Positions 1 through 9,044 of a DNA stretch of 39,616 nucleotides are shown here, one piece after another (within the stretch, counting starts at the first letter, position 1; each line of letters opens with the position of its first letter). The DNA lies in IMG/VR virus record IMGVR_UViG_3300025118_000047, positions 1-39,616 of that record; one strand, written 5' to 3'. The position numbers and the translations under genes are program-made. The notes beneath the pieces are model-generated. The model was not told the DNA's origin, did not search any database, and was given only the letters and a program-made list of their open reading frames with translations. Source of the stretch: a virus.

Positions 1-2291
1 GTCGTCTTAACCCCCGTCGTGGCATTTCGAGACTCCGAGGTGGATTCCGCGCGGGGAACAAATCCGCCGGGCAGATCAATAATCGCCAGAGCATCAGCTC
101 GATCTTCACAAACATTAATTAAGTGGTTTGTGAGACCTTCATTGGTAACGCCCGGAACAAGTGCGAGATCAATATCCACCACTTCCGGTTCAGCAATGCT
201 GTCGATCGCTCGCTTCACTGAAGCGAATGCATAATTGGTGCGCGGAGTTCCGTTAAGAAGAAGAGTGTTACGGAAAGGATCCATCTCTTTAATGTCTAGA
301 CCACTAAACCCGCCGTACATCGGCATCGTAAAGCGATCATAGCCTGCATCAAGGACGCCGCTAACGGCGCCGCTGATGACCGTGAGGGATTTACCAGCCG
401 CGTGAGAGCCTGACTCCCACCAAACAGCGTCGTTGGCTCCTTCTCTCAGATCGTCAAGGGTGAATACCGTAGTTTCCTTCATCCAACTACCGGAGGAGAA
501 AGTGTTAAGCATGCCACCACGCGGGCGCAGAAGATCGGCGTTAGACGGATCAAAGCGCGTTGACGTGTTCGAGCGGCCTGTCTGGTATCCAAAATAAGCA
601 TCCGTAGGGTTGCCCAAGTCGCCGTCAGAGGCGCTGACCCGGAGAGAGGGGTTGGGCGTAATTACCTTCGCACGCAGATAGGTGTCAGCGCCGGCAGTGG
701 TGGAACCACTGTCGTACATCCAAAGAAGGGTAAGGTCATCGCCAGCCGATTTGCCTGATCCGCGAGGGTGTGCTGCCGCGCCGCCGCCGATGTAGGTGGG
801 CGCGCCCCAGGCCGAGCCAGTGAGCCACGCGCGGGCCTTCAGCCGGCCGCCGTCGGCGCCGGCTTCGGTGCCGGTGGTAATCAAGTCTGCATAGGTAATC
901 ATTCCGCGCATTCCGAAGGGAAGGAGACCACCGTCCGTAAGGCCGGCATCAACATCCGTGTTCATCTCAATCCGAATGAGGTTGGACCGGCTGGGCCAGT
1001 TGCCATCCTGCACATTATAGCGACGCTTTGCATTGTCCCAAACAATATTCTCATCACCGACCTTGCGAGCGACGTAGTTTAATGAATTCGGATTCAGATC
1101 ACAATTATCATATCGTTCCAAAACCTGTACAACGTTATCACTATCACTCAGTTGGCGTACAATGACGGAAAATGTGCCGTAGGGGGTAGAATCATTTTGA
1201 GGCGCCTTGATATTCGCAATAGAAACTTTCATATTACGGTTGGACCAGTCGCCGGGGGTAAGGGCGTGGAACTTGAAAAGCTTTTGACGATCTTTCGGGT
1301 TCCAATTGGTCGAAACATCGGCAATGCCCTGAACGGGGTCGTTTGCAATTACCCAGGGGGTCTGCCCAGCGACCATCGCATTCTTGTGATTGCCTCCATC
1401 GGCTGCCGTGCCGCCGGCGTCCCTATATAGCCACACCAAGGAGGCAAATGAATCACTAGAGGTAATATGGGTAGCAACAGATCGATCGAAAGTTTCGCCA
1501 AGCCAATAACCCTTCTGAGCGCTGGCATCAGTTATTGTACCATTGGTCAGTTGAGGATTGGTGTTGAGAACCTTCCGAATATATTTTGAGCTGTCGGTTG
1601 TAAAGTTGAATGAACTGGAGATGTTTTTAGATGAGCCGTCTTCAGCCGTGATGGCGACAACATATTCCCTTGAGCCGCCGCTATTTCTAACAATAAGCTG
1701 AGAGCCGATGCCATTCTTGGGGCCATCAGCGGTGCCCGTGACTGCCAAACACGTACCACTCAACCGAAGCATCGTATTGGCATCTTCTACATAAATGACT
1801 GCTGCGAGGGTGCCCGTAAGACGAATTTCGCCGTTGGACTTGTGGAGTGTAGCTGTCGAGCCAGAATTAAAGAGGACCAAGCCCATCGCTCCACCGCCGG
1901 CGGTTCCGGCAGTATCCATTGATTCTTTCCAACCGGCCGCTCCGGCTCCGCCGGAAGTACTCTCATTGGGGTCTTCAACTCCTAAAAGTCGAACATAAGT
2001 TAGCGGAGAACTGTTTTTGAGGTATGCTTGGGCAGCATACGTGCCATACATGGGAGAAGACATATTGCCATTACGCCAAACGTCGCCTCCTTGACCCCCG
2101 GCTACGGGGTTTCCGAAATTTTCTATAAATTCGGAAAAAGAATTGACCACAACAGGCCGCATTGCGGGCCCTCGGCGTGCTCGACCGATGACGACCGGAC
2201 CTGGTTGGCCCGGGCTGCGTGGAAGCGCGGAATTATCAATCTCTTGGACCTGCACTCCGGGTGAAACAAATTTAAAATTTTTAACTGACAT
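1..2291 (-). CDS. Contractile tail sheath protein, N-terminal 763 residues (gene runs off the left edge)
   Basis: The reading frame starts at the ATG at 2291 and stays open to base 1, so the C-terminus is missing. The start is supported by a TGAGGAG Shine-Dalgarno at 2301-2307, nine bases upstream. The protein begins MSVKNFKFVSPGVQVQEID; an SPGVxVxEID opening is typical of T4 gp18-like sheaths. Near residue 658 it reads MPMYGGFSGLDIKE, followed by RADALAIIDLPG near the edge, both characteristic of the conserved sheath core. The sheath polymerises around the tail tube and contracts to drive injection. At more than 763 residues it is longer than T4 gp18 (659), and the middle part probably carries extra surface domains. 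It follows the neck and tail-completion genes, as expected. Identity is confident; the fold of the middle section is not assessed. Confidence 0.9.
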   Translation of the reverse strand, partial: MSVKNFKFVSPGVQVQEIDNSALPRSPGQPGPVVIGRARRGPAMRPVVVNSFSEFIENFGNPVAGGQGGDVWRNGNMSSPMYGTYAAQAYLKNSSPLTYVRLLGVEDPNESTSGGAGAAGWKESMDTAGTAGGGAMGLVLFNSGSTATLHKSNGEIRLTGTLAAVIYVEDANTMLRLSGTCLAVTGTADGPKNGIGSQLIVRNSGGSREYVVAITAEDGSSKNISSSFNFTTDSSKYIRKVLNTNPQLTNGTITDASAQKGYWLGETFDRSVATHITSSDSFASLVWLYRDAGGTAADGGNHKNAMVAGQTPWVIANDPVQGIADVSTNWNPKDRQKLFKFHALTPGDWSNRNMKVSIANIKAPQNDSTPYGTFSVIVRQLSDSDNVVQVLERYDNCDLNPNSLNYVARKVGDENIVWDNAKRRYNVQDGNWPSRSNLIRIEMNTDVDAGLTDGGLLPFGMRGMITYADLITTGTEAGADGGRLKARAWLTGSAWGAPTYIGGGAAAHPRGSGKSAGDDLTLLWMYDSGSTTAGADTYLRAKVITPNPSLRVSASDGDLGNPTDAYFGYQTGRSNTSTRFDPSNADLLRPRGGMLNTFSSGSWMKETTVFTLDDLREGANDAVWWESGSHAAGKSLTVISGAVSGVLDAGYDRFTMPMYGGFSGLDIKEMDPFRNTLLLNGTPRTNYAFASVKRAIDSIAEPEVVDIDLALVPGVTNEGLTNHLINVCEDRADALAIIDLPGGFVPRAESTSESRNATTGVKT

Positions 2292-2352
2292 TCGTTGGTT
2301 CTCCTCAATAACGAGTATTCCTATTAATTAGTGCTTAGCTGGGCCAAGCGAC

Positions 2353-3327
2353 TTATTCTCTATAAAATCCATCCTTAATATTTTCGGGGATATCCCCTAC
2401 AATAATGTGCTCTCTGGGAAACTTCACTTCTACAGCGTTCTCGCGACGCACAAGTTTCGGTTTTTCTTGGTTTTCTCCCTCTCCGATGAGGTAGCCCAAA
2501 ACTTCAATATTGATGATAGTTTCGAACTGACGACGGTCCATTTCCATCTGTTGAGAATTTGAGTTATTAGCGAAGTTTCCGTCTATAAAGATTTCGTAGT
2601 AATGACCGTCGCTATGGATACGTCTGGGCATCCGAGAATTACCAGGAATTGTAAAGAAAGGTTGCATCATTTCGTTGGCCTGTTGCTGGTACTCAGAACG
2701 CAACGCAATTTCATAATTTACCGTCACCCAAGTGGGCAACGGAATGGTAATGGTTTCAAATACAGTCTTACGGGTGCTCATCTGACGCTTATTCACGCTG
2801 TAATACTTCGATTTGACGCGTCCTGGTTCATCGGGGCCACCAGCGTAAGTCCTATTCGCCAAGGCATTTTGAAACTCAGCCGTTTTCTTTTGATTAATTC
2901 GGCGCGCTACAGTGATGGTGCCCCCCTTAGCATCGTTAATGGGGTAGATGTTGGCGTAAGGAATTCCCTTGCGTGTAGGGTCTTTAACAACAGAAGCGCG
3001 TGCAACAGTTACGAGAGGCAACGTCAAAGCACCAGTTTTGTCGCGTAGATCGCGTTGGCCTTGGTGTTTGATCTGAAATGAGCGCTCCGCGGAGGACCAA
3101 ATGACCGGAACCTTTTGAAATCCTTCGTTTGTAGTGACCGACAGGTTGACTGCGTTGTTAACAAAATGGACCATTGCGGCATCAATAGTCTCTAGTTTCG
3201 AGGGCATAAAGGTAACTTCTTGAAGTTGTTCTTCAACTTTTGGGGCTCCGACATAGGCCCAGCGTAATGCAGGTTTGTTTTGGATCTCTGCTTGAGTGCG
3301 ACGATCCTTTCTTTTACTCCTTGACAC
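2353..3327 (-). CDS. Tail completion / sheath stabiliser protein (T4 gp15-like)
   Basis: This 324-aa protein sits between the neck gene and the tail sheath, the place of T4 gene 15. The stretch around residues 200-250 (PTWVTVNYEIALRSEYQQQ, then MMQPFFTIPGNSR and HYYEIFIDGNF) resembles the gp15 family of proximal tail terminators, which cap the tail tube and sheath and join them to the neck. The first 15 residues are highly basic (MSRSKRKDRRTQ), and no membrane segment or signal peptide is seen. The start overlaps the end of the preceding neck gene by 14 bases, implying translational coupling. About 60 bases separate it from the sheath gene. Family assignment rests on motif memory plus gene order. 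Confidence 0.7.
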   Translation of the reverse strand: MSRSKRKDRRTQAEIQNKPALRWAYVGAPKVEEQLQEVTFMPSKLETIDAAMVHFVNNAVNLSVTTNEGFQKVPVIWSSAERSFQIKHQGQRDLRDKTGALTLPLVTVARASVVKDPTRKGIPYANIYPINDAKGGTITVARRINQKKTAEFQNALANRTYAGGPDEPGRVKSKYYSVNKRQMSTRKTVFETITIPLPTWVTVNYEIALRSEYQQQANEMMQPFFTIPGNSRMPRRIHSDGHYYEIFIDGNFANNSNSQQMEMDRRQFETIINIEVLGYLIGEGENQEKPKLVRRENAVEVKFPREHIIVGDIPENIKDGFYRE

Positions 3328-3814
3328 GGAAATTCCCCTCTCTGGCCTTAATACACTCTGCGGTTACTTGGAATTTATGTTCCACTTGGCCAAAATAGTA
3401 CCTTGTATCATTATAGGTTCTCACGATTTCGTAAAATTCCTCACCGTACTGAACAAAGTCTCCTACCCTTACATAGAGGTCTTGATCGGCAGTGAGCCGT
3501 TTTCTGTGAAAATTAACTGTCAGCTTGGTGAGATACTCATAGCCATAACGATCATTTGTTTGTTCATTCTCCACCACCACGTATGCGTAAACACGAATAG
3601 GAGGCAACGATATCTTATTAATTGATTCCCCATACACCCCATGATAATCTGAGTGTTCTACGCTGATAGGGTAATAAGCAATAGTTTGCCCAATTACTCT
3701 TTCGGCTAATTCATCATTAACCTGCTTAACAAGATCTCGTTCCTTCTTCCCAAAGAACATGGGAGGAGGCGGAGCGTCTGGCTGAGACCATTTATTTTTA
3801 GGATCTTCGGCCAT
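3314..3814 (-). CDS. Neck / head-closure protein (T4 gp14-like)
   Basis: This is a 166-aa protein. After a proline-rich lead (QPDAPPPPMFFGKKERDLV) it continues with VNDELAERVIGQTIAYYPIS, a pattern I associate with T4-like neck proteins. The C-terminal half (DLYVRVGDFVQYGEEFYEIV, then YYFGQVEHKFQVTAEC) looks like a small beta-barrel of the head-closure type. Such proteins seal the portal after packaging and provide the tail docking site. The gene starts four bases after the stop of the 422-aa gene and overlaps the gp15-like gene, so the three are co-translated. It is shorter than T4 gp14 (256 aa), so exact orthology is uncertain, but a head-tail connector role is well supported by position and sequence. 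Confidence 0.65.
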   Translation of the reverse strand: MAEDPKNKWSQPDAPPPPMFFGKKERDLVKQVNDELAERVIGQTIAYYPISVEHSDYHGVYGESINKISLPPIRVYAYVVVENEQTNDRYGYEYLTKLTVNFHRKRLTADQDLYVRVGDFVQYGEEFYEIVRTYNDTRYYFGQVEHKFQVTAECIKAREGNFRVKE

Positions 3815-3818
3815 CTAT

Positions 3819-5087
3819 CTACCCTACGTAGATGCCAGCAGGTACCGACGCCAAGACCCCTTCCGCTGCCGTCGAGACGGCGGCTTCCATCTCGGCCACC
3901 TTCGCATACGTGAGTTCATCCAGTGTGGTCTTCAACTCATCTCTTAAAGCATCTTGCTCGGCTTTTGCTTGAGACAGAAGGTCTGCGAAATTGAGAGTTA
4001 CTGATTCGCCGGGGATCGGAACTGTACTAAACTTGCCTCGTATCTGTCCCAGCATCTCCTTGGCGAGCGCCAATGCAAATCGTCTAATCCACTGTTTGCC
4101 AATAGCGTTAATACTATTAAAGGGAATATTGCTGAAGGGGAGGGTGTTCATATTGTTAACACCCTTCTTCCCAGAATTTGGTTGGCCGGCGACGTTGGCC
4201 CACGGTTCTCGGTTCTCGACAGTAAATTGTACCCAGAAGTTCTCGGGGCTTGTGTCGTCGGGAACTGGGAAAATACGGATCTTATTGTCTTGGATCTCGT
4301 ATGAATAGTGTGAAATCCGCGTCCATAGCGCATCTTCGTAGGCCATCGCTTGTAGTTTATTTTGCCAGGTAGGAACAACTTCAAATGTTGAATCATCGGC
4401 GTATTGCCCATAGGTTCTCATATTACCTACCACCGAGAAGCCGCCATAATAGCCATAAAAACGCCACATGGCGCGCGGGGTTTTAAAAAAGACCTTTCGA
4501 ATGATGACACGGTTGTTTCCCACCTTTCCATAGTAGGGTACATTTGTGTCGGTAGCAGCCGATGCAGAAATAATTTGTTGTAGATCGTAATCTTGTTCAT
4601 CAGTGACTCGGGCAATAGAGGCCGAATAAATGGGCTCGATGCCACCCAGGCCCACTTCGGTAATGCGCTGGTTAGCTATGCGCCGGATATATCCATAGTC
4701 ATAAGAGGGAAATCGTAGTTCTACGTTGGAGCCGGAAAGAGAGTCGCCGCTTTTAATGCGACCCTTAGAATCAAAAGAAGCTGTCGTGGCCCCCAACAAA
4801 TCCGAGATCGAATTTTTACTCTGATGGATATTAAGGATATAAGAGTATTCAAGAACAGCCTCTTCATAAGCAGAATAGACGTTTCCTTGGGTTAGCTCGA
4901 TGTCCAGTACATCACCACCTAATTTTTTATACGTATAGGCGACTTGATCAGCAGCCCCAGATAAGAAATCCGTGGAGCCGGCATACACTCCAAATGGGAG
5001 GGTCGCGGCAACATTGCCGGTAGTGCCTGTAACAGGTAAAACATTGGAATTAGTGGTGGAAGCCGGATTTAATTTTGGTATGGCCAT
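3819..5087 (-). CDS. Virion structural protein next to the capsid gene, probable neck component (gp13-like position)
   Basis: This 422-aa protein is the first gene after the capsid terminator. The N-terminal part contains YTYKKLGGDVLDIELTQG followed by VYSAYEEAVLEYSYILNIHQ (about residues 50-90), a pattern conserved in structural proteins of marine T4-like phages. The C-terminal 60 residues are helical and rich in Ala, Glu and Leu. No signal peptide or membrane segment is seen. T4 gene order places the neck gene 13 near genes 14 and 15, so a neck or head-completion role is the best inference. I cannot show homology to gp13 from the sequence alone. Confidence 0.6.
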   Translation of the reverse strand: MAIPKLNPASTTNSNVLPVTGTTGNVAATLPFGVYAGSTDFLSGAADQVAYTYKKLGGDVLDIELTQGNVYSAYEEAVLEYSYILNIHQSKNSISDLLGATTASFDSKGRIKSGDSLSGSNVELRFPSYDYGYIRRIANQRITEVGLGGIEPIYSASIARVTDEQDYDLQQIISASAATDTNVPYYGKVGNNRVIIRKVFFKTPRAMWRFYGYYGGFSVVGNMRTYGQYADDSTFEVVPTWQNKLQAMAYEDALWTRISHYSYEIQDNKIRIFPVPDDTSPENFWVQFTVENREPWANVAGQPNSGKKGVNNMNTLPFSNIPFNSINAIGKQWIRRFALALAKEMLGQIRGKFSTVPIPGESVTLNFADLLSQAKAEQDALRDELKTTLDELTYAKVAEMEAAVSTAAEGVLASVPAGIYVG

Positions 5088-5117
5088 TCATTGTCCCTCA
5101 TAGGCTATTACTAAATA

Positions 5118-5149
5118 GAAAGCCCCGCCTCAAAAGAGACGGGGCTTTC
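5118..5149 (-). terminator. Hairpin terminator after the major capsid gene
   Basis: A perfect 10-bp inverted repeat (GAAAGCCCCG at 5118-5127 with its complement at 5140-5149) encloses a 12-base loop, whose inner bases can add two more pairs. It lies 26 bases downstream of the capsid stop codon and ahead of the next gene at 5087. On the minus strand the stem is followed by CTATTTAG, only a modest U-run. Placement right after the capsid gene matches the usual need for high, separately controlled capsid transcript. Confidence 0.8.
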
Positions 5150-5174
5150 AAAAAGTTGACTCTAAAGTCTACTC

Positions 5175-6920
5175 TTACAGGTCACGTATAATTACTAGAC
5201 CATACATATCGGGGCGCACCATCTGCTTGGCGTATCGCGTCATGACACCTTTACGGGGCACGAAGTCTTCAACACCAAAGATAGTAGGCGTAGTCTGTAG
5301 CGGCACATACGGCGCATAGACATATCCACTCTCCAGGAAGCTACTTCCACGTCGGCCAACTAGGACCAAGTTACGTACGAAATAGGGATCGACAATAACG
5401 TCGAACTTCTTAGACAGTGAACCAACCTTAACGGCACCAATCTCACCCTTGTCACTATCAGCGGTTACGTTTGCACGGAAACCAGCGGTGAACTCAAGGA
5501 TGTTGGCAACTTCGGGTCCGCAGACGACAAAGTTGGCAGCACCACGGAGAGTCTTCCGGTGGATCTGAGCTGACACATCGTTGATTGCTTCAACGAGAGT
5601 CTCGTACCACTCGCTCACGTTACCAGTGAAATCCGGGGGACCACTAGAGTTAGAACGTGCGACACCAGTCGCGGCAACCACGAACTGACCAGGACTACGC
5701 GACCAATACCGAGTATCAGCCGTTGCACCCTTGATGAGATCTGTGAGGATCTCTTGGTCAATTTCGAGAGCGATCTGCTCAGACAGAATCTGAGTTAACT
5801 CGACCTCGGCATCAAGGTTGTGGTAGGCATTGAGATCTTGTCCCAATTCCGGAGTCCACTTAGCCTTGAGCTTCTTGGTGATAGCAGTGACAGCCACGGA
5901 ATCGATTTTGATGTCGATTTCGGGGATGTAGTCGCTACCTTCAAGAGACCAGGGAGTGGCACCAACAACGGAGCCGAGGGCGCCGCCAGTGGCGAACACA
6001 TCTCGCCTCGGCCAAGTAACTGTAAGCGCTCCACCGGTGATATCGCTCATAATCCCAGAGAGATTACGACCGGTATCGTTAGTAAACACGACGTTCAGCG
6101 TAGCACCAGTTCCACGAGCACTGCCCGAGAAAGACGTCAAGCGACGCTGATGGAACGTACCGTTAGCAAGAGCGCCAGCATTCGCATCGAGCGAATTGCT
6201 GCCTGTGCCGATAGTAAGCGCCACTAGATCATCATAGTTAAAGTTAGCCAAGCCGGATGAGGTGATACTCATCACACAAACTACAGTAGAACCGGAAACA
6301 AGATCCGGATCATACTGACAAAGTTGATCAAGTAGATTACTCGTCGAACCGAACGTACCACTAACCTGGTCGCCGCCGGCAACATTCGCAAGATAAATAA
6401 GTTGCGAACCAGTTGGCGAGGAGTAACCGTTGTTCAGGGCATAAGGACCCTGCTGCGGGGTACTACCCGAGTTAAGGAGCGCACCACTAATGATTTGCGC
6501 GCCAACACGTCCCTGACCATAAATGGAAGTATCGAGGGGGTTACCCAATCGAGGCTCACCAGCATTCCCCCCACCAATATTGGCGGAGAAAACAAAGTCA
6601 AGGAAGAAGATGAGGCCCGAGGGCAAACTCATCGGCTGAACACTAACGAGTTCGTTAGCAATCAAAGCGCCGAATACACGGCGAACGAGGGGGAACGCAA
6701 CAGCTGCGAATCCCTCAACATCTCCAACCTGCATGGATGAAGTTTCACGGAGTAGCTCTTTCGCTTGGTTCTCAAGCAAACGTGCCATTCCGTTCCGAAC
6801 GTGATCGTTGTGAAGACCCTCAAGAAGTCCGGTCTGCTCCCATTTTCCAATGAGTGCAGCCCCTTCCTGAGCGAGGTCACGATTAACGATACCTTCAGTT
6901 AGTTTTTTAACAATAGACAT
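5175..6920 (-). CDS. Major capsid protein (T4 gp23-like)
   Basis: This 581-aa protein forms the capsid shell. It follows the scaffold gene directly and has a strong AGGAGG ribosome site at 6930-6936. The N-terminal 65 or so residues are helical (VRNGMARLLENQAKELLRE) and end in a Leu-x-Glu site at about residue 59, matching the T4 gp21 cleavage rule. The delta-domain is therefore probably removed during maturation. The mature part then reads AFPLVRRVFGALIANELVSVQPM, the counterpart of the T4 gp23 segment VMGMVRRAIPNLIAFDICGVQPM. The C-terminus has LVGRRGSSFLESGYVYAPYVPL and ends VRPDMYGLVIIRDL, also typical of gp23. T4 gp23 is 521 aa, so this one carries about 60 extra residues. A hairpin terminator follows. 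Confidence 0.92.
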   Translation of the reverse strand: MSIVKKLTEGIVNRDLAQEGAALIGKWEQTGLLEGLHNDHVRNGMARLLENQAKELLRETSSMQVGDVEGFAAVAFPLVRRVFGALIANELVSVQPMSLPSGLIFFLDFVFSANIGGGNAGEPRLGNPLDTSIYGQGRVGAQIISGALLNSGSTPQQGPYALNNGYSSPTGSQLIYLANVAGGDQVSGTFGSTSNLLDQLCQYDPDLVSGSTVVCVMSITSSGLANFNYDDLVALTIGTGSNSLDANAGALANGTFHQRRLTSFSGSARGTGATLNVVFTNDTGRNLSGIMSDITGGALTVTWPRRDVFATGGALGSVVGATPWSLEGSDYIPEIDIKIDSVAVTAITKKLKAKWTPELGQDLNAYHNLDAEVELTQILSEQIALEIDQEILTDLIKGATADTRYWSRSPGQFVVAATGVARSNSSGPPDFTGNVSEWYETLVEAINDVSAQIHRKTLRGAANFVVCGPEVANILEFTAGFRANVTADSDKGEIGAVKVGSLSKKFDVIVDPYFVRNLVLVGRRGSSFLESGYVYAPYVPLQTTPTIFGVEDFVPRKGVMTRYAKQMVRPDMYGLVIIRDL

Positions 6921-6942
6921 TTTTAATATACCTCCTAATAGT

Positions 6943-8139
6943 TTATTGTTTCTTTAAGCCTGCTAAGCGCAACATACGATCCACATTGGGATCATAGGTA
7001 GCTTCGCTTTTACGGGAGCTTAGAAGCACAGAAGTTGGTCTTGTAACAGCTTCGCGCAGTGATTGTGGGCGAGTACGATGATCAATCGCGGCCCCCACTG
7101 TGCTTTCCACAGTTTCAAATATAACTTTTGCTTCTTCTACCGATTTAGCGTTCCGAACAGCTTCGACAATTCTATTAGTTTGTCGCTCATTCAAGGAGGA
7201 GCTGCTGAGTGCCTTGTTTTGATAAACAAGCTTCGCATTCGCTAAGTTCATCTTAGTAAGTTGATACTTAGCTTCTTTTAATAGTAACCTCAAGTCGTTA
7301 TTAGTCTTCTTGAGATCCCTATTTTTTGATTCAAAAAATGCGTCGTCGGAGACGACGTCTGGGGCGGTGGACAAATCCTCTTCTTCCTCTTCGAGGGGTT
7401 CACCGTGGGCAGCCATTGCCGCTGCCATCGCATCGTTGTTGGCCTGCTCGATGCTATTATCAGCCGAGCCGAGAGATGACCACCCTTGGGGGCGCGGGAC
7501 CATATCGACAACGAGTTCTTCAACGATCGCGTTGAGGAGATCTTCGTCCAGTTCAACATCTTCCGAGGTCACCGCAGGATCTTTGATTCCCATTGATGCC
7601 TCAGCCTCATCGTCCGCAACCTGCTCGCCTTTGGGACCGCCCTCTTCACCTTCTTCGGCGGCTTTTTCCTCTGTGTCACCAATTGGTTCGGTGTAAAAGG
7701 AGGAATCGCCTCCTTGCGCTTCGTCGAGTTCTTCAGCCACTGCTTCTGCTTCCAGCAGTTCAGCCGGCTCGGGCTCGACTCCTGCTTCTTCTTCTTCAGC
7801 AATACGGGCCTTGAGGGCGTCAAAGTCAATTTCAATAAGTTCGTTCTCGGGGGGGCCGTCAAGTTCCTCAGTTTGGAACGCCAGGGGAAGATCTTTCATG
7901 AAAGACGAATCGAGCTTACCTGCGGATCCGGCCGGTACCGGGGCGCCCAGATCGGCTCCCATATCCATTCCCATCTCGCCGCCAAGCTCGCCTCCTAATT
8001 CATCTTGCTCTAAGAGTGTGGTTATTGCACTACGCACTTCCGTAGAATACTTTTCTAGGACAGAGGCCTCTGCATTTTTGAGGGCTGCTTCTTTCAATGC
8101 TGCCGCATCAACAATTGCTTCTTCTAATAAGGATGACAT
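6943..8139 (-). CDS. Prohead core scaffolding protein (T4 gp22-like)
   Basis: This 398-aa, very acidic protein lies immediately before the capsid gene. It opens with a helix (MSSLLEEAIVDAAALKEA), then a Gly/Met stretch (DELGGELGGEMGMDMGADLG) and long Glu/Asp/Ala-rich regions. It ends with a conserved helical block, roughly residues 270-345 (KNRDLKKTNNDLRLLLKEAK, NLANAKLVYQNKAL, then LNERQTNRIVEAVRNAKSVE). That last block is the hallmark of the gp22 family in T4-like phages. The scaffold forms the prohead core and is degraded by the prohead protease before packaging. The start is supported by a TTGGAG site about six bases upstream. It is longer than T4 gp22 (269 aa) because of the acidic inserts. 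Confidence 0.85.
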   Translation of the reverse strand: MSSLLEEAIVDAAALKEAALKNAEASVLEKYSTEVRSAITTLLEQDELGGELGGEMGMDMGADLGAPVPAGSAGKLDSSFMKDLPLAFQTEELDGPPENELIEIDFDALKARIAEEEEAGVEPEPAELLEAEAVAEELDEAQGGDSSFYTEPIGDTEEKAAEEGEEGGPKGEQVADDEAEASMGIKDPAVTSEDVELDEDLLNAIVEELVVDMVPRPQGWSSLGSADNSIEQANNDAMAAAMAAHGEPLEEEEEDLSTAPDVVSDDAFFESKNRDLKKTNNDLRLLLKEAKYQLTKMNLANAKLVYQNKALSSSSLNERQTNRIVEAVRNAKSVEEAKVIFETVESTVGAAIDHRTRPQSLREAVTRPTSVLLSSRKSEATYDPNVDRMLRLAGLKKQ

Positions 8140-8265
8140 AGACTACTCCAAAGATAAATTTCCACTAATAACTAGTAAATAAAGTGGTGAAATGACTAAG
8201 AAATGACTAATAGTTATCATTTTGTAATTTCAATTATTTTATTGACCATTGAGTTACCAAATATG
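8140..8265 (-). promoter_or_regulatory. AT-rich leader region ahead of scaffold and capsid genes
   Basis: This 126-base gap is the longest non-coding stretch in the window and precedes the two most highly expressed head genes. It is strongly AT-rich and holds a tandem 11-bp repeat (8189-8210). It also has a weak stem (CCACT at 8162-8166 with AGTGG at 8183-8187) close to the scaffold ribosome site. On the minus strand TTGAAA is followed after 15 bases by TATTAG, a poor sigma70-like arrangement. No exact T4 late box (TATAAATA) is present on the coding strand. A promoter or transcript-processing site is an inference from position. Confidence 0.4.
8189..8210 (-). repeat. Tandem 11-bp direct repeat (two perfect copies)
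   Basis: Two adjacent perfect copies of TTAGTCATTTC, read on the minus strand, occupy 8200-8210 and 8189-8199. They sit about 50-70 bases upstream of the scaffold start, in otherwise AT-rich non-coding DNA. They could be a binding site for a phage regulator or chance slippage. Confidence 0.6.
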
Positions 8266-9015
8266 TTATGTATTAACTAGATTTCCGTAGAGTTTAAGGT
8301 TCTCGGGGGTTCCCCCATATCCGTGAGGTGCATTTACCGCAACGCAAGCAACTAAATTACTATTTCCTGCTATATCAACAGTCCTGGGAGAGGTATACAT
8401 TGTTGTCCAGCTCACCTCTGCATCATCACTATACTTCCAACTCACGTTGCCGGCGTTAATCTCAAGCCTACATGTTCGATAGTTGGTGTTGTTCGCGGTG
8501 ACTCCATTGGTCCAATTTTGATAAACATCAGCGTACTCGACACCGGGGCACGTTCCGCAGTACATTTGAGTCCCACCAGCAGTAAGGTGCCATGTCCACG
8601 TTAACCAATCGCGCGGGTCCGCGCCGCCACAATTATCATTATCTACATAGCCTAGGCCAACCAGTAGATCCCAAGAGGTGTTGTAGCCTTTATCATTTTT
8701 CCACTGGACATAGGCGGTACCGCCGACCTCGCCTGATATTTCAGCAACCGACCTGCAAGCAGAAGCCCACCCGGTAGCGAGGGCCGTCTTGCCGATTCCG
8801 ACCCAAGGCCCCTTCCACCCGCTCGTCCTCGATCCGTAATTCATATTGTTGATACTAGTAAATTTTTCAATATTGTCTAAATCGTACTCGCCCTCAAAGC
8901 CGCTGCTAGGTTGCTTGGCATCTCCAGTAACTGAACGAATATCTGCTACAGCAATATTTGATATGATTTTGATATCGGCGGCGGCTGCGGTACTAATAAC
9001 TTTATAATCTGACAT
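8266..9015 (-). CDS. Putative tail-fibre tip / receptor-binding protein
   Basis: This 249-aa protein is the last gene of the adhesin block. The N-terminal 30 residues (YKVISTAAAADIKIISNIAV) resemble the short Val/Ile/Asp lead of the 343-aa neighbour (FKVSGVDTYDIKTLSGVEV), suggesting a shared docking segment. The rest is rich in Gly, Trp, Tyr and Asn (NYGSRTSGWKGPWVGIG, AYVQWKNDKGY, DPRDWLTWTWHLT), suggesting a beta-sandwich of lectin or SPRY-like type that binds a surface glycan. Four cysteines lie in the core, two of them close together (MYCGTCPG). No family is recognised with certainty; the assignment is from composition and neighbours. Confidence 0.45.
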   Translation of the reverse strand: MSDYKVISTAAAADIKIISNIAVADIRSVTGDAKQPSSGFEGEYDLDNIEKFTSINNMNYGSRTSGWKGPWVGIGKTALATGWASACRSVAEISGEVGGTAYVQWKNDKGYNTSWDLLVGLGYVDNDNCGGADPRDWLTWTWHLTAGGTQMYCGTCPGVEYADVYQNWTNGVTANNTNYRTCRLEINAGNVSWKYSDDAEVSWTTMYTSPRTVDIAGNSNLVACVAVNAPHGYGGTPENLKLYGNLVNT

Positions 9016-9044
9016 TATTAGGCCCCCACATCTAAATACACCTC

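Noticed and set aside
2292-2352. Terminator between the gp15-like and sheath genes
   Set aside because: Only a weak, interrupted GCTT/AAGC pairing is present, with no U-run.
7310-7696. Plus-strand Ser-rich frame opposite the scaffold gene
   Set aside because: It is the reverse reading of acidic GAx codons (Ser/Leu rich), has no ribosome site, and overlaps a well-supported gene on the other strand; the same reasoning removes all other plus-strand frames.
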